The notes under the pieces were generated by a model, which worked only from the letters and a program-made list of their open reading frames with translations, ran no database searches and was not told the DNA's origin. The translations under genes and the position numbers were made by a program. A DNA stretch of 64,000 nt, from the NCBI RefSeq assembly GCF_027744825.2, contig NC_071348.1, forward strand, positions 17,951,563-18,015,562, given 5' to 3'. Origin of the DNA: Synchiropus splendidus (taxonomy: Eukaryota > Chordata > Actinopteri > Syngnathiformes > Callionymidae). Within the stretch, counting starts at the first letter, position 1. Every line of letters begins with the position of its first letter. Below are positions 57,693 to 64,000 of the stretch, in pieces.

Positions 57693-59289
57693 TTATATAT
57701 ATTTTACATCTGAAGCTTTTACCCAGCTGTTGAATTTTTCAGGCCAGTTCTTCCACTGGACAAAGACTTGTCTCTCTCCTTTAACGGCGCGTTCCTTGAG
57801 AACGAGTTGTACTTTTTGTAATTCTTGATCATAAAATGACCCCTGGATGGGTTTGCCATCGAAATCTTTCAATTTATACACAGGCGGGTTGCGATGAATA
57901 CATTCAGTTATTGTAAATATCTCATCTGTAAAACTCTGCTCGTACTTTTTGTCAAATACACCTCGTAGTTTTGATATCCTAACATGATCGCCCTCCATAA
58001 ATTTGGCTTCTGCCGACCTTTTGACGGTCTAATGTAAAGATTGTCAAACACCAATCTAAAGAAATTTCGACAGGAGGCAAAATTTATTTACTTACTTCCA
58101 TCGGTGTCATTTTTATACGACTGTGATAGCTGTGATTATAACTCTTTACTAGATCCTGTAAAACCTCGATGTAACGTTTGTGTAATGTAATGTTTTTAGC
58201 TGTAAAATATCTCCACATCAGATTTTTAAGAGTGCGGTTAAATCTCTTTACCACAGGGGCCTTAACGTCACTCGCTGTTGAAAAATTTCCATCAAAGCCC
58301 GGAAACTCTTCTTAAAAAAATTATTTACCGTCATCCGTCTGTAGCTTTGCAGGCGTCTCGCTCTCCTCCAGCACTGATTCGAACGCCTTCACTGTCTCAA
58401 TCGCAGTCTTTCTTTTTAAAACGCGTACATAGGCCTTTTTTGAAAATACATCGATAACGGTCAACAAGTAATTTTGATCGTCGTTATATCTAGCCAATGC
58501 CTGCATGTCTTCTGTTCATCACTTTTATGGACAGAATTTCTAGGCGTAGCCAGGGGTTGGAGGGGATCCGGTTCGGGAACCACAGAATTTCATCTCTGCT
58601 ATTTGCGGACGATGTTGTTCTGCTGGCCTCATCGGACCGGGACCTTCAGCATGCACTGGGGGGGTTTGCAGCCGAGTGTGAAGCGGCCGGGATGAGGATC
58701 AGCACCTCCACGTCTGAGGCCATGGTTCTCGACCGGAATAAGGTGGTTTGCTTTCTCCGGGTCGGTGGAGAGTTCTTGCCCCAAGTGGTGGAATTTAAGT
58801 ATCTCGGGGTCTTGTTCTCGAGTGAGGCAAAAGGGGAGCGTGAGATTGATAAACGGGTCGGTGCAGCGGCAGCAGTGATGCGGTCGCTGTATCGGACCGT
58901 CGTGGTGAAGAGGGAGCTGAGTCGCAAGAGGAAGCTCTCGATTTACCGATCGATCTACGTTCCCACCCTCACCTATGGTCACGAGCTTTGGGTAATGACC
59001 GAAAGGATGAGATCGCGGATACAACCGGCTGAAATGAGTTTCCTCCGCCCGGTGGCTGGGCGCACCCTTAGAGATAGGGTGAGGAGTTCGGTCATCCGGG
59101 AGGAGCTCGGGGTGGAGCCGCTGCTCCTCCACATCGAGAGGGACCAGTTGAGGTGGCTCGGGCATCTGATCCTGGACGCTTCCCTGGGGAGGTGTGTCCT
59201 ACCGGGAGGCGAAGGCGATCCACCCCTCCATAGCTCCCGGGGTGAAGAGGATTGTAATAAACTCTTTTAATGATGTGTTTCACCGACAT
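57693..59289 (-). pseudogene. Polinton chromodomain integrase, element B (interrupted)
   Basis: The N-terminus (MSVKHIIKRVYYNPLHPGSY) lies at 59,230-59,289. Core pieces are at 58,321-58,506, including ALARYNDDQNYLLTVIDVFS and LQTDDGK followed by a TAA. A decayed remainder lies at 58,080-58,320. The SH3-like segment and chromodomain (FVQWKNWPEKFNSWV) are at 57,693-57,998. A non-LTR retrotransposon fragment sits at 58,508-59,213, in place of about 180 bp that element A retains. Confidence 0.87.
58508..59213 (+). mobile_element. Non-LTR retrotransposon reverse transcriptase fragment
   Basis: The plus-strand frame encodes an RT piece with the FADDVVLLAS catalytic motif (palm C box), a thumb-like region, and a downstream STYR/YGHELWVMTERMRSR-type block common in fish LINE families. 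The fragment is truncated at both ends. It lies antisense inside the integrase, with boundaries read from loss of Polinton homology. I do not assign the clade. Confidence 0.85.
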
Positions 59290-59436
59290 GTTAAACGAGA
59301 AATGAATGAGCTGAGATCCGAATATGCTTCTTAATGTTTTTTATTCAACAGGTTATGTCAGCATTCGAACGTAATGCTATACGAAGATATAAGATATAAA
59401 AAGATATTAAATATATATACATATATACACATAAAA

Positions 59437-59437
59437 A

Positions 59438-59515
<78 letters not shown>
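59437..59515. repeat. (TA)n microsatellite
   Basis: An uninterrupted TA run between the element B subterminal sequence and a piggyBac fragment copy. Confidence 0.95.
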
Positions 59516-59839
<324 letters not shown>

Positions 59840-59949
59840 CACACAGGGTGATATTTATACAGCTGTCCAAACCCCTCCCTTCGTTATTTTCCTTCCAGTT
59901 ATAAAACAAGGTAGGATAGGGTTAATTATTCCCCTTCCTGTCATAAAAC

Positions 59950-60180
59950 AAGCGTGGTGGTTACTATTTTAATTTCCTTTTGACATAAAAAAGGGAGAGG
60001 GGTATTATTTTAATTACTTTTTGATATAAAAAGGGGGAGGGGTTGTTATTTTAATTTCTTTTTTATATAAAAAAGGGGCGGGAGGGGTTTTATTACCTCC
60101 GGGGGACCATAAAGCAATACAGGTTTGACATTTTGGTGTATGCTTCTACTCTCTCACACCCTTATTTTACAAACCCAGGT
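59950..60180 (-). repeat. Right arm of the large inverted repeat (candidate TIR of element B)
   Basis: In reverse orientation it reads ATGTCAAACCTGTATT, then GGTCCCCCGGAGGTAATAA, then repeated AAATTAAAATAA/TTTTTATAT subrepeats. It matches 19,605-19,800. It contains three to four subrepeats against two to three on the left. Confidence 0.6.
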
Positions 60181-60189
60181 CGGTTTCAT

Positions 60190-60700
60190 TTGCCATTAAA
60201 AGAAAAGTGGAAATGGAACTTCAAAGTCTCCACGACCGAACAGCATCCGATTCCAAGAATGGAGGATATGATGTCAAGCCTGGCAGGGGGACAGAAGTTC
60301 ACAAAACTCAATATGAGCCATGCATATCAGCAAATAGTCCTTGAAGAGGAATCAAGGAAGTTTGTGAGTGTCAGCACTCACAAAGGTCTTTTTACATATA
60401 CACGTCTGCCTTTTGGAGTAAACTCCAGTCCTGCTATTTTCCAACGCACCATGGAGAATGTACTTCAAGGTATGGCAAATGTGGCAGTGTATTTAGAGGA
60501 CATTATATTGAGAGGAAGAGATGACAGCATCTGCAAACACTCAACGAAGTGCTGCAGAGGTTGGAGGATAAAGGGCTGTGGTTGAAACGGAGCAAGCGTC
60601 AGTTCATGGAAAACAAAGTAACATTCTTGAGTAATCAAGTGGACAGGACAGGCCTGCATCCAATGTCAGCGAAGGTCAAAGCAGTCCAGGATGCTCTGGT
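60190..60700 (+). pseudogene. Ty3/gypsy reverse transcriptase, 5' part
   Basis: The RT fingers/palm is recognisable: HPIPRMEDMMSSLAGG, KLNMSHAYQQIVLE, and TRLPFGVNSSPAIFQRTME. In the catalytic box, YLEDI stands where the family has Tyr-x-Asp-Asp. A frameshift near 60,530 precedes LEDKGLWLKRSKRQF. No LTR was identified. The element is split from its 3' part at about 60,700 by a DNA transposon. Confidence 0.88.
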
Positions 60701-60776
60701 ACCATATCTGCCCCATTTTTCAATGTTCATCTTGTTCAATGCTCTCCACATAATGGACAGAATGTAACAGATGTTA

Positions 60777-61786
60777 TTCTTGCATTTCACAAAACAGGTA
60801 CTTGTTTTACTGTCAGATCTGGCATCTTTTCCGTTTCTTCACAATTGTATCCAATGCATCCATTGCAGATTGGTTGGGTGATGTGAGCTTGACCTTTTCA
60901 ATGACGGCAGTTGCTGGGCATCGAGGTGGCCTGGCTCGACTCTGCAGCTTGGGAGTGACAAGTGCTTTGCTAAGTTCTTCCAGGAAAAGCCGACGTCGGT
61001 TCCGTTTGAGCAAATATTGAGCAATGCAGAGGTCTGCCCTGCACCTTCAGAATTTCCTTGGGAAGTTCTGGCTTATTTTTTCTGACTGTTCCCGCTGTTC
61101 AGCTTTCTATTCTGCAGTTCATCTCCAAGGCGATAGGATGTAAATGTAAATGTGACGTCACGTGATTTTATGACATTGCAGCCCTTTATTCATCTCCAGC
61201 ACCACACGCATCCCCTGATTCTTCTCGGCTGCTCCTCCAGGTAGCTTTCCACTGTATACGTGCATATTCCCGGCATAGCTAGATTTTGCTTCACAGGCCA
61301 CCCATATTTTGATGCCATACTTGGCGGGCTTGTTAGGCATGTACTGTAAACCTTCTGGAGCTCATTTTTGGTGTGTTTGTCAAAGAGACTACATGAGAAC
61401 ACTGACAAGAACAAGGGAGAGAAAGTTTCCCCTCTACACACAGCTGGGTCTGAATGGCTATTCAGACAATCAAATCAATCAAAATACACATAGCTGGGCA
61501 GTCTAAATAGGTATATCAGAGAGACATGTTTATTTTGGGTCTGAACAGCCACTTACCCACATTAAAGAATCCGGGTCAAAATGACCTGCAACATCATCTT
61601 TGTGTACCAACTCTGTACAGACACTTCACTTGACATCAAATTGTCCAGATTTTACACATCTGTTCATGACCCTTAATGAGGAAAAGTCACAAAATTTCAT
61701 GAAGAAAAAGTCAGGATAACCACTACTTTTATGAACACAAAAACGGATATGGGTCAAATTGACCCTAAGCATAATACGAGGGTTAA
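60777..61786 (-). mobile_element. piggyBac-like element remnant inserted in gypsy
   Basis: Minus-strand transposase pieces include MPNKPAKYGIKIWVACEAKS (61,280-61,340), a middle segment (GDELQNRKLN near 61,110) and the C-terminal segment at 60,780-61,020. The right end reads, on the minus strand, TTAA followed by CCCTCGTATTATGC. It matches the TTAA target and CCC-starting ends of piggyBac. GGGTCAAAWTGACC-type subterminal motifs lie at 61,574 and 61,751. Beyond 61,786 the gypsy frame resumes with [14 protein letters not shown]. The left terminus was not found. Confidence 0.72.
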
Positions 61787-63170
61787 AGCTTTTCTAGGTT
61801 TGCTAAACTTTTATAACAAATTCTTGCCGAACTTGTCTACTGTGCCGGCTCCATTACACAAGTTACTGAGGAAAGATGAGAAATGGAGGTGGGCGGTTGA
61901 GCAAGAAGAGGCTTTTAAGCAGGCAAAGAAGTTACTACAAAGCAGTCAAGTGTTGGTTCATTACGATGAACAAAAACAACTGGTACTGTCATGTGATACC
62001 TCACCTTATGGGGTGGGGGCAGTCTTGGCACACAGACTGGAAGGGGGAGCAGAAAACTCATGGGAGGCACAGCTTTTCCTTCATGAAACAGACTGAATAA
62101 GGGCTTATGGTCTGTGTACAAATCACAAATTTAAGTCCACACAAATATTTGTGAAAGTACTGCACCCCAAAAATAACTGCTAAGCCCTCTTTATCCAACT
62201 GCAAATAGTTTTTTTCTGCTGCTGTGAGTGTGTGTGACGCATGAGTTCTCAGAGGATCATGAGATGGGCTATTCTGTTAAGAGCATATGAATATGCCATG
62301 GTGTACCGACGTGGACAGGACAATGCAAACGCAGATGCTCTCAGTAGACTTCCACTTCCAGAGAAACTTGGGCATCCAGACTCAGAAGACCAGGTATTAT
62401 TGGTAGAGCAGGATCAGAGTTCAGTGGTCAACTCGGAAGAGCTTTGTAGGTGGACCAGTAAAGACCCCGTACTCGCCCGAGAGAATAAATACATACTCAG
62501 AGGGTGGCCCTGTAACCTGGATGTTGCTTTCAGTCCATACACTATGAAGCAACAGGAGCTGAGTGTACAAGATGGGTGTGTACTGTGGGTGTGCCGTGTG
62601 GTGATTCGGGAAAAAGGATGTGGTCTTACGTGGAAGCAGCATCAATTGCACCCTGAAATGAGTTAAATGAAGGGTTTGGCTCGTAGCTATATGTGGTGGC
62701 CTAATATAGACAGTGATATTGAAAGTTCGGTCAAATCGTGTTCCACTTGTCAGGAACACCAGAACGCTTCGGCCTGTGCACCGCTACACCCGTGGGAGTG
62801 ACCTGACCAACGGTGACGACGACTTTAAGTTGATTATGCTGGGCCGTTCATGGGAAAGATGTTCTTGGTGGTGATTGATGCACATTCAAAGTGGTTGGAG
62901 GTCTACCCTGTTTCGACAGTAGAGTTTTATTCAGTTATCGGATAACTTCATAGTCAACAACAGGACTGTCTCCTGCAGAAATGTTGATGGGGAGGAAGTT
63001 GAGGTGCATGTTGGATCTGCTACACCCAAATTTGAAGAAGAAAGTGGAACTGAAACAGTCAAACCAGAAAGTTCAGCATGATCAACATGCTCGGTTCAGA
63101 AGTTTTCAGAATAGGCGACCAGGCCCGGAAGAGCGCTCGAGGCCGAGGTGCTGGAAGGAGCGAATTCAAT
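61787..63170 (+). pseudogene. Ty3/gypsy RT thumb, RNase H and integrase remnants
   Basis: The order follows a gypsy pol. The connection domain is [19 protein letters not shown]. RNase H has [13 protein letters not shown], then a deletion, then RGQDNANADALSRLP. The integrase zinc-binding part is MWWPNIDSD and CSTCQEHQN (62,690-62,760). A frameshifted integrase core lies near 62,835-62,930. The C-terminal part contains MLMGRKLRCMLDLLHPN (62,981). Many stops and indels show an old, dead copy. Confidence 0.85.
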
Positions 63171-63184
63171 ACGAATAATAATAA

Positions 63185-64000
63185 AAAAAAAAGTCAGCCA
63201 ACTACCCCGGGAGAAGCTGCTGCCGATGATTGTCCACGCACAGAGCGGCACAAGCGCTGAGTCTCCTGCTGTTAAATCCACTCCTGCGGTGATGCGACAA
63301 GTCTCTGCCGTCACTGCGATGAGACCTCAGTCCTGCCTGAAGTTTCCGTGGTCCAGATGAGCCGCTCCACACCCCTTCAAGTCTCAAGCTTCTTCTCTTG
63401 ATGTGCCAGATGCGCCGGCTCCAGCTGTAATTTCACAATTACAGAGTCACTCATTCACGCCTCTGTAATTTCACAATCACATTTTGCGGAGTGCCCTGGC
63501 ACTTCCAGTGAAGTAGAAAGGCTGGTGTAATATTCCTGGAATATGTTTGTGTCCAGCTGTCCGTGGAGCCTGCCTCCCTCGCAAACAGTCCTTTAGCACG
63601 GGGCAGAAATTTTGAGCGGACCTCCAATCCTGGGGCGTCCCCCCAAAGCATGGCTACTTCAAGGCTAGCAGGCAGTCCTCTGCCCCCCTAAGTGCAGTTC
63701 ACTATTCGAAATGCTAAAGCACCCGCAACACTCAAAGCAAATAATGCCAAATGGGTGTGGACTGCCGTCTGTTGGGTAAACATCCACTGCTAGTCTCATT
63801 CAATCCAGACTATTTCCCGGCGCAGTTCTGACACTCTACTGGCACGAGGACCGCACGTGGTCAGGTACGGAGCTTAATAGGTGGAGGGTTTGGATTTGTG
63901 GCGCAGCGTTCCCTCTCACTCAGCGGTCATGCGCGATGCCCTCGCACCTGGAGCTTGACCTCCCCCTTGAGGAGTGACCATCCCACCCGGCGCTGACAGA
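63185..64000. other. Unrecognised sequence at the right end
   Basis: GC-richer than the rest. No gene or repeat family was recognised, and the open frames are short and overlapping. It may include the 3' remnant of the gypsy element or host DNA. Confidence 0.4.

Noticed and set aside
58629..59165. 178-aa minus-strand ORF in the LINE fragment
   Set aside because: It is antisense to a clear reverse transcriptase frame.

Overview
The window looks like repeat-rich vertebrate DNA, most likely a teleost fish. This is an inference from long CA/GT and TA microsatellites, interrupted genes with GT-AG introns, and remnants of a non-LTR retrotransposon, a Ty3/gypsy retroelement and a piggyBac-type transposon. 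No conserved host gene, rRNA or tRNA was recognised.

The core is two related Maverick/Polinton (adintovirus-like) elements, A and B. They share the same gene order. Rightward genes are the DNA polymerase B end, the A32/FtsK-type ATPase, a 76-aa basic protein, a tiny hydrophobic peptide and a ~254-aa protein. Leftward genes, converging on these, are an adenain-like protease, major capsid protein, ~145-aa basic protein, ~313-aa minor capsid candidate and a retrovirus-type integrase with a chromodomain. Element A (about 2.59-17.0 kb) has lost most of PolB. A 3,382-bp block made of unknown flank plus the ATPase-side genes is present three times in near-perfect tandem. Its ATPase ORF is a deletion chimera of the PolB tail and the ATPase C-terminal half, without the Walker A motif. 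Its capsid genes are open, but its protease and integrase are broken. Element A also has a further Cys/His-motif protein beyond the integrase.

Element B (about 19.6-60.2 kb) is bounded by a diverged inverted repeat, here proposed as its terminal inverted repeats, giving a span of about 40.5 kb. Its right 10 kb holds decayed PolB-to-integrase genes; only the protease and the 145-aa gene remain open. Its left 30 kb is unusual: an interrupted gene or gene pair whose introns are all phase 1 and whose exons are all multiples of three. A three-exon block (C1-C2-C3), an intron filled with a 50-bp minisatellite, and a proline-rich exon (E) are repeated about a dozen times. A larger A-B-C-D-E super-repeat occurs three times. 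Only the last copy has the complete E exon, which leads through a coiled-coil and basic stretch to a terminal coding exon just upstream of PolB. I do not recognise this gene. It is the best candidate for something undescribed.

To the right of 60.2 kb lies a degenerate Ty3/gypsy pol interrupted by a piggyBac-like fragment, then about 0.8 kb with nothing recognised. Between elements A and B, 17.0-19.6 kb holds no recognised gene.
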